The notes below the pieces were generated by a model. That model was not told where the DNA came from and did no database searches. It saw nothing but the letters and a program-made list of their open reading frames with translations. 64,000 nucleotides of DNA from Conchocele bisecta (Eukaryota > Mollusca > Bivalvia > Lucinida > Thyasiridae): the NCBI GenBank assembly GCA_029237695.1, contig CM055274.1, forward strand, positions 73,790,140 to 73,854,139. Direction: 5' to 3'. A program made the translations under genes and the position numbers. Positions 1 to 11,899 of this stretch are shown one piece after another. How positions within the stretch are numbered: the first letter of the stretch is position 1; each line of letters opens with the position of its first letter.

Positions 1-143
1 GCAGTAGCTGCTGGTTAACAGATATAGGTGGACTGGCTAATGACAACTGACGATTACACAATTGTATCACCTTCTTTGATTTCCTGCTCGTTAGATGTAG
101 CTATTGATTTCAACGTGTTTCGAAGGACTCCTTACTTCACACA
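1..143 (+). other. 5' leader or upstream intron of ANKRD50
   Basis: No ORF in frame with the start codon extends upstream. A pyrimidine-rich stretch followed by TTAG (ending at 94) could be a splice acceptor, leaving about 49 nt of 5' UTR before the ATG; this is a weak guess. No promoter element is recognisable. Confidence 0.35.
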
Positions 144-2621
144 ATGACGCAGTGTCTGTTGAAAGGGAAGCAGTTTTACTGCCGCGAGTGGTCGTTTAGT
201 AAAGTAAACCACTGCCTGGAGAATCGGCCGACGTCTAAGACCTGCGGGGCGCTAATCATGGGCGGGCCTGGGTGTGGGAAGACCTCCCTGTGCTGTGAAC
301 TGGTCTGGCCTACCATGAAGGAAGGCAAACAAATCGTGCTGAACAAACGCCTTCTCGCCTACCACTTCTGCCAGGCTCATGACCTTCAAACGTTGTCCTT
401 GACTTACTTTATTAGAAATCTAGTGAAGCAGTTAATTTGCTCGGATTTAATATCTGGTTATAAAGAGTTGCTTAAAGAGTCTGGTGTACAGAGATTGTTA
501 CAAACCAGCGAGTGTGAATCTAGTCCCGATGAAGTATTTAAACAAGCATTTATTAAGCCATTGAATGAGATAGAACCTCCCACAAAGACACTGTTTGTTC
601 TTGTAGATTCGATTGACGAGTCGTGTCTGCATGATGTAAATGAACGAGAAGAAGGTAGCAAAACTGTCGCTGAATTGTTAGCCAATCACCATCATCTGTT
701 TCCAAAATGGCTTCTCCTAGTCTGTTCGTCCCGTAAACAAAGCAAGTCGGTAACGCGAATGTTCACCGGGTTCAGAAAGATAAGTTTAGACGATCTACGA
801 AAGTCCCATGTAGTAAGGGACGTGCAACAATACATTCTTTGTCGGTTGGACCAAGAAGAAGAGCTGCGGCAACATTTAAGTCGCGAAACAGCGGAAATGT
901 TGAATCAACTTCATATAAAAAGTAATGGCTGCTTTTTGTACTTAGAGAAAGTATTAGATGGTGTGGCCGATAGATTCATTATGCTTCGAGAAATTCGTGA
1001 GATTCCTGGAACCTTAAATGGCCTTTACCTCTGGTTGTGCCAGAGACTTTTTGTGCGGAAACAGTTCTCCAAAGTACAGCCAGTTCTCAATGTTATTCTG
1101 GCCTCCAGGTGCCCGTTAAGTACGTCAGAGTTGTATGGCTGTGCAGTCATAAAAAATACCTCACTCAGTCTGGAGAATTTTACCACAAGAATGAAATTGT
1201 TAGCCAAGATTTTAATTACTAGTCCAGATGGCAGCAAAATATTATTCCACCACAGTTTTGCTGAGTGGTTATTGGATGTGAAGCACTGTACTCAAAAATA
1301 TCTGTGTAGTGCATCTGATGGTCATGGTTTACTGGCAGTGTACGCCACGTTACATGCTTCACATCTCTCTGCCATAGAGGTTCAGGATTTCTCGCTACAT
1401 CTAGTGCGGAGTAACTTCCAGTCGCCCATAGAAAACCACCACCTTGTACAGTGGCTGATGCTCTCAGGGGCTAACACAGAAACATGTTTGTCCTCTGGTC
1501 TACCAAAAGAGCAGAAAGTGTTAAAGTTACTGCTGGACGGTGGTGCTGAAATGCCATCTGACCAGGATAAGGACACTGCCAGCATGAAGGAAAGCTTCAC
1601 GATAGAACAGATTGAGTCGCCGAAGCTGCCAAGTGACATTGAGGCTGATATAGACCATGTGGACACGAACGGGAGAACATTTCTACACACGGCATCGTAT
1701 CAAGGAAACTTACAAATTGTTCAATTATTGATTACAAAAGGTGCCAGTTTAGAAACGTTGGATAAATCTCACCAGACACCACTGAATCTCGCAGCTCGTC
1801 AGGGCTACAGTGATGTTGCGTCGGCGTTGTTGGCGGCGGGAGCCAACGTAGACAATGCTGACGAGGAAGGGTGGACAGCGTTACGGTCGGCGGCATGGGG
1901 CGGGCACACACAGGTGGTGGCTGTACTGCTGGCCGCCGGGGCCGCTGTCGATCATGCTGACAGTGCCGACCGGACAGCCCTACGCGCGGCAGCCTGGGGC
2001 GGACATGAGGATATTGTGATAAACCTGCTGAAGAAAGGTGCCAATGTGAATAAAGCCGATAACGAAGGGAGGACGGCTCTTATCGCCGCCGCTTACATGG
2101 GGCATACTGAAATCGTGGAGCATTTACTGGACTACAGCGCTAGCATAGACCACGAGGACTGTGACGGGAGGACGGCGCTGTCCGTGGCGGCTCTGTGTAT
2201 CCCGGCGAGTGAAGGCCATGAGAAGGTGGTTAGCTTGCTGCTGGAGCGTGGGGCGGAGGTGGACCACCGGGACAAGGACGGTATGACGCCGCTGCTGGTC
2301 GCCGCCTGTGAGGGCCACCACGACGTCTGTGAGATGTTACTCGAGTGGGACGCGGACGTCGACCATTATGATAAAAACGGTCGTACGTCATTACTCGCAG
2401 CTGCCTCAATGGGGCACGAGAAGGTCGTGACTCAGTTGCTGTTCTGGGGTTCCGCGGTGGATACAATCGACTCGGAGGGGCGTACGGTGTTGAGTATCGC
2501 AGCGGCCCAGGGCAGCGTGGCTATCGTCCAGCAGCTACTGGACCGGGGGCTGGACGAGATGCACCGAGACAACGCGGGCATGACGCCGCTACACATGTCC
2601 GCTTACGAAGGCCACAAGGAG
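144..2621 (+). CDS. ANKRD50: ANKRD50 orthologue, coding exon 1 (residues 1-826)
   Basis: Encodes the first 826 residues of a 1399-residue ankyrin-repeat NTPase. The start Met precedes [12 protein letters not shown], which matches the conserved N-terminus of vertebrate ANKRD50, so I use this ATG. Walker [10 protein letters not shown] is at residues 40-48 and the Walker B-like stretch [11 protein letters not shown] at 149-159: a NACHT/STAND-type P-loop module. The region at about 185-385 ([20 protein letters not shown], [35 protein letters not shown]) is nearly identical to the vertebrate protein as I remember it. Ankyrin repeats start near 505; repeat 6 keeps the family's extra CIPASEG insertion. 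The exon ends GAG|GTGAGT, a good donor in phase 0, inside repeat 10. By orthology the protein acts in endosome-to-plasma-membrane recycling with SNX27/retromer; nothing in this DNA tests that. Reading through the donor adds 18 codons before a stop at 2678. Confidence 0.95.
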
Positions 2622-2714
2622 GTGAGTTGTCGTTTCTTTTCACTTATTGTGACTTTTGGTATAATAGTCCAGTTGTAGACCATTGAACTTCATATCCAGA
2701 GGTTATCTGTTACT

Positions 2715-2868
2715 GGCCTGTAATCTGCTTGATAGAAGCATGGTGGTTGTTTCAATGATGGAATGGAGAACATTGCAGATATTGACCAGACTGTGCGGAT
2801 GCACTGGCTGATCTGGATCTACAATGGTTGCAAAACCCCTAAGCCACATTTCTCCAGTCACAGCCATA
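2715..2868. mobile_element. VH-family fragment
   Basis: Right-hand part of a VH element, ending in TTTCTCCAGTCACAGCCA, with the core GATCAGACTG/CTGATCTGGATCTAC. The left end is missing. It lies just inside the intron. Confidence 0.6.
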
Positions 2869-2889
2869 CATGGGTTCAATCACAGAGTT

Positions 2890-2986
2890 ATGTATGAAAT
2901 GAATATGTTTACAGTATTTCCATCCCACCCTTCTTTCGGATGATACTAGCAACCGAGGTCAGGTCCCATCTCTCTAAACTAAAGTT
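2890..2986 (+). repeat. SINE 3'-part fragment
   Basis: Contains the sequence around AGTATTTCCATCCCAC and the GAGGTC..GTCCCATCTCT core seen in the SINEs at 31739 and 54607, but without the tRNA-like head. Confidence 0.5.
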
Positions 2987-2994
2987 ACACCAGG

Positions 2995-3185
2995 CAGAGC
3001 TCTAGTTAAGGTGCGTAATTTGACCAACATGGGGTGAAATTTTGTTATTTCTTCATCAAAAATTGCAAGTTGGGAGTGCTTTAGAATCGTCTCATTGAGA
3101 CGATTCTAAAACACTCCCAATTTGCCATTTTTGATGGAGAAATAAGAAATTTACCTCCAAATTACGCACCTTAACTGGAGCTCTG
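2995..3185. mobile_element. CAG-C element with 8-bp target duplication
   Basis: A 191-bp near-perfect palindrome from CAGAGCTCTAGTTAAGG to CCTTAACTGGAGCTCTG, flanked on both sides by ACACCAGG (2987-2994 and 3186-3193). The 8-bp duplication points to a hAT-type transposase. The apex carries AGAATCGTCTC and its complement. Confidence 0.85.
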
Positions 3186-3299
3186 ACACCAGGGCTACGG
3201 ATGGTCCCGGACTAGCTACAATAATTTGCCTCCGAAATGTTATCTTCGGCTACAATTTGACCCATTCAAAAACTGTGAGCAACCGAAGTGCATACGCAA

Positions 3300-3352
3300 A
3301 CCTGTTGCATTTTAATTGGGTATTTAAGCAAATACGCAGCTTATCTGGAACA
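3300..3352. repeat. CAG-A right-end remnant
   Basis: TTTTAATTGGGTATTTAAGC followed by the CGCAGCTTATCTGGA end of CAG-A. The rest of the element is absent. A G-run at 3369-3385 follows; 3386-3744 shows nothing I recognise. Confidence 0.55.
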
Positions 3353-3744
3353 TGGTTATGTGTGACGTGGGGGGGGGTGGGGGTGGCTTTAGCAGATTTG
3401 TGCCAAGGTTATTTAAAAAATTTGTCCGTCGATTGCTTGAGCCTTTAGCACGGTTACAAGCCTGCTATGTGTTTTACTGACTGACTGACAAACATAGAAT
3501 ACTTGATTGGACAGATTGAGCTCTCAGTTCCATAAAGTACCTTTTGTCACCGCGGTGAATGTCCTCAGAAATCTTCTGCAATAATATTTATAGGCATTAT
3601 TGTCAACGTTTAATTAAAACATTATGTCCAGACAAGCAGATGTGGTGGGTGTTGTCTTTCAAACAAATGTGAACTATTACCGTTAAATCAGTAAGCTTGA
3701 GTTCTCCAATAAACGGGCTGTCTGCTGCAAAGAGGTACCTTACA

Positions 3745-4119
3745 CAGAGCTGCAGATAAGTTTTGTATCTGAAGAGCATTATACACCCATATATTCAAAT
3801 GCTATGCGTATTTTACTTTTACAAATGTATTATTGATTTTCTTCCTCATTAAATATGGAACAAAGGATGAAAAAAGAAACAAATTATAAATTCACTTATT
3901 TGAGCTTTTCTGCAGCTCAACTTTGAAGTATTTTCACTACTCAATTTGAAAATCGATGTGTATTTTCACATTGCTGTGTGTATTGTGTACTCCCACTGTT
4001 GATAATCGATGTGTATTTTCACATTGCTGTGAGTATTTTGTACTCCCACGTTTAAACGTGATAATCAATGCGTATTCTGCTAAAATAAGTGCATAAAATA
4101 TGCCAAATATGCAGCTTAT
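3745..4119. mobile_element. CAG-B element
   Basis: Starts CAGAGCTGCAGATAAG and contains GCGTATTTTACTTTTAC and the AAATAAGTGCATAAAATATGCC right part. Its right end stops at GCAGCTTATC, exactly where the CAG-D element begins. Confidence 0.7.
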
Positions 4120-4430
4120 CAGTAGCCGATTTCATCAACATTGCAAAGTATACTTTACTAGCAAAGTATACTTTGAGGGAGTAATCATTTATTTTTCCTG
4201 AAATGCATTATTTCATATAGAACTAACAAATGCATATATTTCATGATTAAAAGTATGCAGAATTATTATACTGAATTTATTACATTATCACAGCCATTAA
4301 ATGGCTGTGATAATGTAATAAATTCAGTATAATAAAAATTAATAATTTTTTCAAAAAATTGAAAATTTCTCCCTCAAAGTATACTTTGCTACTAAAGTAT
4401 ACTTTGCAATGTTGATGAAATGGGCTACAG
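4120..4430. mobile_element. CAG-D palindromic element
   Basis: Inverted ends CAGTAGCCGATTTCATC / GATGAAATGGGCTACAG, each followed inward by two copies of AAAGTATACTTT. The centre is a long hairpin (TTATCACAGCC / GGCTGTGATAA). A second full copy lies at 27903-28210. From 4431 to 4942 I see nothing recognisable. Confidence 0.75.
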
Positions 4431-4942
4431 ATCAGCCTGTGCATTAGCAGTCTGATCTGAGCCTACATTGTTGACCATTTAGTTAGAGAAGTAGGCTTAC
4501 TGTCCTCTGCAAATCGGTTATAATGTATGTCAATGGCATTAATGTGTAGGTTGGTCATGATTTAAAAAGTTGAAAATGACCGACGGTACACAATACATGT
4601 ACATCTTTTCTGGCAGCCCAAATAATGTCTGTGGCAAAAAATAGTAGTAACATTTTGCCTTTATTATCTGGTAGTCACACTTGCTGAAAGACTGGAATGT
4701 GGTTGTTTACAAAACATCATGTGTGTTTGCAAACAAAGCACTGCTTTATCATGTTATTTGTTGGTTTCTTGATCTCACAGTAAAGATATTGTTGATGGTA
4801 AGCGGATTTCTAGACAGAAGAATCCGATAATTATCCCAATGGTTTGCAGACATGCTCAGTAGTTATTTGATATAATTAATATTGCCCTCAGGAGGTTAAT
4901 GTCTATATGAGAGACTGATTGCTGTCAGCTGTTATCTGGATG

Positions 4943-5184
4943 ATGTGGCTTTGACTGGAGAAAGGGGGCTTATGGGATTCCTGACCAGTGTAGCTCGTGA
5001 TCAAATAGTACACTCCTGTAGCCTGATAATGATGTATATTGCTTGTTGGAAGCATGACGGGTGTTTCATTGATGGAATCATGGTGAGCAGTGCAGATCCT
5101 GATCAGACTGTGCGGATGCACAGTCTGATCTGGATCTACACTGGTCACAAAACCCATAAGCCCATTTTTCCAGTCACAACTGCA
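4943..5184. mobile_element. VH element
   Basis: TGTGGCTTTGACTGGAG at the left and its approximate complement at the right. Inner arms GTGACCAGTGTAG / CTACACTGGTCAC and the core GATCAGACTGTGCGGATGC are typical of the family. Confidence 0.75.
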
Positions 5185-5264
5185 TTTGTTTAGATGTGGA
5201 AGCCACAGGTAGGTGGTATAGCCTTGGAACATGGTAGAATGATTTGTGTTCAATGGCAGTGGGT

Positions 5265-5590
5265 GGCAGGTGGAAGCATGCGATTGATAATTTAACGATC
5301 AGGATTCGTCCTTACCGGAATCCCAACTGGAGACCTTGTTTGGCTCTCGGGTACGTCTTTGGCATTCTTGTATGTGAGAGTTGAATCTGGTTATACCCGT
5401 CATATGAGTAATATGATTATTCCTAATCCTATTACTTTTAGGAGAAGGCCCAAGATACTGTGGTGTGGTATGGACAGGTTATTCTAATTACCGTTCTGAT
5501 TTTGGGATTTTCCCCATACAGCTGGTTAAATACTGTATTGAACCTGTTCACCCAGCTTTAAATGATCTTAGCTGTTGATAGGTTGTGACC
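5265..5590 (+). repeat. FR-family variant
   Basis: Diverged copy of the FR repeat: GGTACGTCTTTGG, GAGAGTTGAATCTGG, GATTTTGGGATTTTCCCC and TTAGCTGTTGATAGG occur in the family order. The AACAAACA tail is not kept. Confidence 0.5.
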
Positions 5591-5755
5591 AATACATCAA
5601 ATAAAATAAAATCGATGGCGGTAGCAACACTGTGGTTTACAGGTAGCCGTGAAAACTCACTGGGACATGTAGGATAAACCTCGACAATGTATACGGGCTG
5701 CAATATCAGACAAAACTGTGCTGTTTGCATTTATGACCTGTGGAGATCAAGATTA

Positions 5756-5883
5756 GGGAGCCATTCAGTAAATATGCAGCCAATGCTCAATAAATGTAAA
5801 TCCATCAATTGAAATTTCCAGACAATCCTAAATTTGCACTTACGAACATTTTAGTCATACAAAGATTAGTGAAATGGCTCCCA
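5756..5883. mobile_element. GTT-family element, short copy
   Basis: GGGAGCCATTCAGTAA at the left and TTAGTGAAATGGCTCCC at the right, with ATGCAGCC and CTCAATAAATGTAAATCC between. Related copies at 22923 and 62037. Confidence 0.65.
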
Positions 5884-6070
5884 GTATCTTCCGTTGACCA
5901 TTCCGTGCTGACGGTGCAATATTGCTCACATGAAGTTGTTGAATGGACATAAGACCCCAAATCAATAAATTGCCATTAGGTCAGTGAAATAACAGTTATA
6001 CATTAAATACTTATTGTGGACTGTTATCATGCTGTCTGTCCAATCAGAATCTGCTGGTCTACCATTGAGA

Positions 6071-6264
6071 AATATCACTGTTGACTGGAGAAATGGGGCT
6101 TGCGGATTTTGCGACCAGTGTAGATCCAGATCAGCCTGTGCATCCGCACAGTCTGATCAGGATCTGCACTGTTCGCCATTTATCAGGCTACATGAGTGTG
6201 CTATTTGATCAGTAGCTACACTGGTCACAATTATCACAAGTCCCATTTCTCCAGCCACAGCCAG
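6071..6264. mobile_element. VH element
   Basis: Left part GTTGACTGGAGAAATGGGG, core AGATCCAGATCAGCCTG / CAGTCTGATCAGGATCT, right part CCCATTTCTCCAGCCACAG. It runs directly into a tandem array of its own half. Confidence 0.7.
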
Positions 6265-6570
6265 AAATGAATTAACCCTACATGTATCTTTGAGACCAGT
6301 GTAGATCCAGATCAGAATGTGCATCCGCACAGTCTGATCAGGATCTGCACTGGTCACCATTCCATCAAAGAAACACCAGCCATGCCACAGCCACAAATGA
6401 ATTAACCCTACATGTATCTTTGAGATCAGTGTAGATCCAGATCAGCCTGTGCATCCGCACAGTCTGATCAGGATCTTCACTGGTCACCATTCCATCAAAG
6501 AAACACCAACCATGACACAGCCACAAATGAATTAACCCTACATTTGTACATGTATCTTGTTAGATTGTAT
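6251..6570 (+). repeat. 130-bp tandem array derived from VH
   Basis: ATTAACCCTACATGTATCTT begins at 6271, 6401 and 6531, an exact 130-bp period. Each unit contains the VH core hairpin and CACAGCCAC end; the third unit is partial. The remaining bases to 7071 show nothing recognisable. Confidence 0.85.
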
Positions 6571-7071
6571 CCCCCAATCTTGATGGAAACTATGTTCACA
6601 GAAAGCAGGGCAGTCGCCACATATTGAGGCTCACAATGGGGCCTGCCGCAGTGCCTTTACATGTACCTGGTGGGTGGGGGCATAGAAAATCTTCCCATAA
6701 AATATTATGTGACCGATTTGTGAAGTTCTGGCCTCGGTGTTTTGGCTGTTTGCTAGGTTTGCTCCGCGTTTCTGGTCCTCTGGCAACGGCACTGTAAAGT
6801 TTTTGTTCTGAACGACTAATTCAACAATCTCTCCAGTTTTCACCACTGTTCATGAATGAAATGTTCACACACCTTAAAATCGTATTTTGGATGTATTGGT
6901 TAACTGAACACCTGATGTGACTTCAACAGGTAAATGTGGATGAAATTGGGCCAGCGACCTCGGCTAGATAAAAACATGCTTCAGTCCATGAGATTAAATA
7001 CCTTCTGATATCGGTTGTCTGTATTGGGTTTTAAATGTCAACTATTGAAATTGAGATGTTTTCAAAAGTTC

Positions 7072-7323
7072 TTAACCCTTAGACCGCTACTCGCAACAAT
7101 TGTCGTCTGCTGTTGCTTTTATATCTTGCTATATTTCTCAATACAAAACATGGTTTGACAGCACTTCAGAATCATTTCCAATGGAAATGATTCTGAAGTG
7201 CTGTCAAAGCATGTTGTAAATTATTCTAAAGTGCTGTCAAAGAACGTTTTTCATGATAAAAATGGAAAATAGAAAATACACAGCAGACGACAAAAAATAT
7301 AAGATGGCGGTCTAAGTGTTTAA
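7072..7323. mobile_element. TTAA-2 element
   Basis: TTAACCCTTAGACCGC at the left and a degraded complement ending TTTAA at the right. The central hairpin has AGAATCATTTCC / GGAAATGATTCT. GTCGTCTGCTGTTG and CAGCAGACGAC are subterminal. Confidence 0.75.
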
Positions 7324-7522
7324 AATTTGTTTTCCCCAAAGCAGTAATGTACTTTATTCATGGTTGAGTCCCAATAACTTGACTTTGTATGATAATTAAT
7401 TTTGCCATGCCCGCTGGGGAAGATGTATAAGTAAGTGTGATGTTATATAGTGAAAAGGTTTAATGAGCACAGGGTTCTCTCAAACAAATAGGACCTTAAG
7501 AGTTTGTGTCTTGCGAATACTC

Positions 7523-8182
7523 TTAACCCTTTCAACACTACATACATGTACCTCTGTTGTGAGTGGGTGGTGGTCGGACGAGATGGCATAAATTAACAGT
7601 AGTGCAAGGTTAATCCTTATATGAATCACCATTTGCCTGGTAAATTTGGCCCTCCGGTACGTTTTTATCTTTGGCTCTTTTGTTACCTGGGAGTTGAATT
7701 GGGTTATTGCCCATTTAATATAAAAGCAGTAAGATTATTACTGATCCTACTGCTTTTGGGAGGGGCCAAGTGATTCTGGTATGGCGAGGACCTGGCATCA
7801 GATCAGGATTATTCTGATTTCAGGGCTGAATATAGTTTTGTTATTGTAAATATTCAGTTCTGATTTATGGATCCCCCCCCCATTTGTGCATGTACTTGTA
7901 CAGGTAATATATGGGATTTAGTACTAAACCCATTGACCCGGCCTTAAATGACCTTAATTAGCTGTTGATAGGCCGTTAAACCCCAACAAACAAAAAACCT
8001 CTTGTGATGTTTGCAAACAGTGTAGATCCAGATGAGCCGGCTCATAACGAGCCGTCTCATCAGGATCTGCATTTTTTGCAAGTATTTTAAACACACCCTT
8101 CTTATATATGAATTAGTTTGAAAATCAGTTTGTGATGACTACTAGACAATCCATTCCAGTTACTTAGGCCTGAAAGGGTTAA
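7523..8182. mobile_element. TTAA-1 element split by an FR insertion
   Basis: The left end TTAACCCTTTCAACAC (7523) and the right end CTGAAAGGGTTAA (to 8182) belong to one TTAA-1 copy. Family sequence stops near ACCTCTGTTGTG and resumes at ACCTCTTGTGATG after an FR repeat. Confidence 0.75.
7555..7994 (+). repeat. FR retroposon-like repeat, nested in TTAA-1
   Basis: GAGTGGGTGGTGGTCGG to the tail TTAAACCCCAACAAACAAAA. The flanks ACCTCTGTTGTG and ACCTCTTGTG look like an imperfect target duplication, and the A-rich tail suggests target-primed retroposition. No coding capacity is visible. Confidence 0.65.
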
Positions 8183-8350
8183 TATAGAACCTCTCTAAAC
8201 CAGACACCTAGAAAACCTCTGTGTTTTCATTGATTTCATTGTAAGTGTATCTCTTGGACAAAAGTCTGGGGCCCTATGGATTTGACACCGAACATCGTCC
8301 GCGTCAGTGTCCGCCTCATGCAAACACTTCTTGTCCGGGGTATCGAATAC

Positions 8351-8758
8351 CGTTGCTCCAGATAAGGAATTTGCAATTGAGTATTGTCACTCCATCATTT
8401 CTGAATCAATTGGGTATTTCAAAATTTTAATTGGGTAAAATAAAATCACACTACTGTTTACACATCAACAGACAGCAATTATTGAATACATGTAGTTAGC
8501 TTTGAAATGAAAACATGTCTTGGCATTTCATTAGAATTGTCTCCTTGGAGACAATTCTAATGAAATACCAAGATGTGTTTTCATTGAAAATAAGAAAAAT
8601 ATGCTATATTTGTGGACTGTTTGTTGTTTTCTGCAGCATGATAAAGGTACCACAAATTTATAATTGCTTTAAGGATACTCGCTAATTCTGATTTAAATTG
8701 GGTTTTTGGCAATTTGAATTGGGTATTTATGCAAATACGCAGCTTATCTGGAGCACTG
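8351..8758 (+). mobile_element. CAG-A element with 6-bp duplication
   Basis: Runs from CGTTGCTCCAGATAAGG to CAGCTTATCTGGAGCACTG, flanked by GAATAC (8345-8350 and 8759-8764). The central hairpin has AGAATTGTCTCC / GGAGACAATTCT. Confidence 0.8.
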
Positions 8759-8764
8759 GAATAC

Positions 8765-9003
8765 AGTCATGTTTGGAATATTTTCATAACTTCACACATG
8801 CATAGATCACGACCCAAAGGTGTCGATGATAGCTCTTGCCTCACTAAATTTTGAGTTATCTCCCTTTGAGATTCTACGCACTGCATAACTCGAATATCCT
8901 TTGGAATATTTCCTTGAAACTTCACACATACATAGACCGCTACCAAAAGGTGTGCCGTGCACAAGAATGACAACTCTCACCTTCCTAACATATTAGTTTT
9001 GTC
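8765..9003 (+). repeat. Short duplicated repeat, origin unknown
   Basis: GGAATATTT..CTT..AACTTCACACA and AAAGGTGT occur twice about 130 bp apart (near 8770 and 8910). The pair resembles sequence at about 63690-63780. Confidence 0.4.
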
Positions 9004-9209
9004 CCTTTATTATTTTGTTCACTGTGTGTAGGTGGCGAGGGTGATGCTTGTGGACACTTAGCGTCTTTTTCTAGTTTATATTCCGTATCGGTGTTTGTGG
9101 TGGCTCTGGCATTGGTTTCCTGGTCTTGTGTGTCAGTCGGGAACCAAAGTGACACATTGATACATGGAGTATTTTATCAGATCAGCATGATCAATGTTCT
9201 ACAAGTATA

Positions 9210-9517
9210 CAAAGCTCCAGATAAGCTGCGTATTGGCTTACCCTATTAAAATTGCCAAAAATCCAATTGAAATCAGAAGTAGCGAGTATCAAAAAGCAAT
9301 ACAAATTTTATGGTACCTTTATCATGCTGCAGAAAACAAGAAACAGACCACAAATATAGCAGACTTTTCTTATTTTCTATTGTCTCCAAGGAGACAATTC
9401 TAATGAAATCCCAAGACATGTTTTCATTTCGAAGCAAATGAAATTTTGAAATACCAAATTGCTGAAGAAATGATGGAGTGACAATACTCAATTACGAATT
9501 CCTTATCTGGAGCGCTG
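9210..9517 (-). mobile_element. CAG-A element, reverse, 6-bp duplication
   Basis: CAAAGCTCCAGATAAGC to CTTATCTGGAGCGCTG, flanked by AGTATA (9204-9209 and 9518-9523). One arm of the central hairpin is shortened. From 9524 to 10225 nothing is recognisable. Confidence 0.8.
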
Positions 9518-10225
9518 AGTATAATCATAATTGGGCTCTGCCTCTGGAATTTATCTTTCCTCTCTAATGTATCATCAAATTTCTCCTGTATGGATTTATA
9601 AAATCTGTGGTATTTTCCATCGGAAATTACAAAAATTCAGACCTTGTTGAATTCAATATATTTTCGGCTACATTTCGCATTTTCTCCCAGAGATGAGACT
9701 TAACTATATATGGATCCTGAATAATCTCACCTCTCCAAGGATAAAACATTAATGCCTGCAATCCTTGTGGACATATCACGTGATGCTAGCCGTCGACATT
9801 GATTCCATTTGATGTTTGAGACCAACTCTATTTTTACAGCCTGATCAAGGACTATGTTCTTCACCATTCCATTTGACGAAGCATTCTTTAACTGTTGAAT
9901 ACTTCACCATATACTTGATCTTGATGAGACATAGTTGAGTGCAGACAAAATATTTCTACACTACATAATTATGCGACGTCACTGGGTGTTTTTATCTGCC
10001 ATCAATCCGTGTTTCTCTCTTGGTTTCTGTATTCCGTGTCTTACACATGAATGAACCATGATTGGATTTCTGATCTGTTGTGTCGGCCATTAGTGAGAAA
10101 ATAATTTTTTGTTAAGATTTGTTGTCGACAGATAATACTCCGCTATTAATGTCACTTGCAAAACACAAAGATGTGTCGTTTTGTTCTATCTGGCTCAATT
10201 ATTGTACGTAGTAGTCATGGTTATA

Positions 10226-10660
10226 TTTGTTTATTATGCCCACTTTTTGGAAAAAAATGAGTATATTGTTTTCGTCACATGTGTTTGTCCGTTTGTACGT
10301 TCGTCTGTATGTCCGTGTGACCGTCCGTCACGTTTCTTGTAAGAAGTAAAACTTTTTAACCCAAATAGGTAGGGACTTGAAACTTGGTGTGTGCCTTCCT
10401 TATGGTGTGTAGGTGCGCAAAGTGAATTTTGATTTTTGATCGACCCCCGGACATGGATTATCTCCCCCTTTTCGACTTAAAATTTCCCAATTTTACCTTG
10501 TAAGACGTAAAACTTGTTAATCGTAATAGGTAGTGACTTGAAACTTGGTGTGTGCCTTCCTTATGGTGTGTAGATGTGCATTTTGATTTTTGATTTGAAC
10601 CTGGTCATGGATTATCTCCCCATTTTTGTCGGTCTATGTTGCTACTTTGATCCTTGATGT
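10226..10660 (+). repeat. Long dispersed repeat (TATGCCCAC type), truncated
   Basis: Begins TTATTATGCCCACTTTTTGG, followed by GTCCGT-rich sequence and two internal repeats of GACTTGAAACTTGGTGTGTG about 170 bp apart. Related sequence occurs at 47600-47950, and a short piece lies inside the CAG-A copy at 12428. From 10661 to 11465 nothing is recognisable apart from a G-rich run near 11252. Confidence 0.6.
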
Positions 10661-11465
10661 CGTTGCGGAAACTTAACACTTCAAATTCATCTGTAATCTC
10701 CCCTGTGCTTTGGAGCTGAGTTTCGGACACATTACACTTCAAATACGCCCATATTATTCACTACAAGATGGGATTATTTGCAGTTTTACGTGTCTGCAAC
10801 AAGCCCCAGGCACAGGAGAGATTTTGTCACGCCATCTGCTGGCTACCGTAACCCGATCTGCATACCAACTACCAAGTATGGATCAATAAGATGCTGGCTT
10901 TTTTTATAGCAGCTCAATGGATTACCGAAGATCAATAGTACAAGAGCCGACTGACTTGTAAAAACTTGCCCTGCTCATCTTTACCTGACCACATGTATTG
11001 TATGTGGTCGGCAACAACCGACTCCTCCAACTATATTAAACTGGGGCATAATTTTAACCTACCATTGTACGATGATAATGATTTAAAAAACAATGCATTT
11101 GTTCCATGTAAATGACAATAAAACTTCCACCCAAAATTCAGACTTCATGTGGAATTGAAATTTGAATTGAATTGAACTTTTTGTCACGTTCCGACATCAT
11201 TCGAGGGAAAAATGCATATCGGTACAATGCAACAATAATTTGTCAATATATGGGGTGGGGGAGGGGGTGTCATTCCACACTCACCAGAGGCCCAAAAGGT
11301 CTGATCAACAGACATTCATATATTCTATAATACATAATTCTATAAACCTCATTACCTGATACTAGAACATAATGTTTCAAATTTTTGGTTGCATAGGGTT
11401 CACTTGGACACTTCAATATTGGGATTCAGACAGTCCGTGGCAACGACAACAACCACACTCGTGGT

Positions 11466-11714
11466 TTAACCCTTGCAACACTACAGACCTGTATAGTGAT
11501 ATTTGCAAACAGTGTAGATCCAGATGAGCCGGCTCGTGACGAGCCGTCTCATCAGGACCTGCACTTTTTTGCAAGTCATTTTCATATATTTTGAGAACAA
11601 GAACACCTCCTTTTCGTGAATGGACTAGTCTGAAAATAATTTTGGGATGATTGGACTGGTTGCAAAAGTAACATATCAAAATCCATTCCAGTTACTTAGG
11701 GGTGAAGGGGTTAA
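11466..11714. mobile_element. TTAA-1 element
   Basis: TTAACCCTTGCAACAC to GTGAAGGGGTTAA. The centre is the TTAA-1 hairpin with CCAGATGAGCCGGCTCG. Flanking TTAA on both sides and CCC ends fit a piggyBac-type transposase. Confidence 0.85.
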
Positions 11715-11899
11715 CCTTTTACATGTAGTTCAATGCAATACTAAAGCACCAATATTGCTGTTTCTAGAATCAGGTTATATATAGTGTGCATCATAATTTA
11801 TGATGGCAATTTTTACATCATGATCAGCATTGCTTGTAGTTTGTTTTTGTGATTGTAGACTTCTTTTACAAACCTGCAACTTTCTGATTAAAACCGAGG

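Noticed and set aside
10226..10660. Promoter or enhancer with GTCCGT repeats
   Set aside because: Same arrangement recurs as a dispersed repeat; no gene starts nearby.
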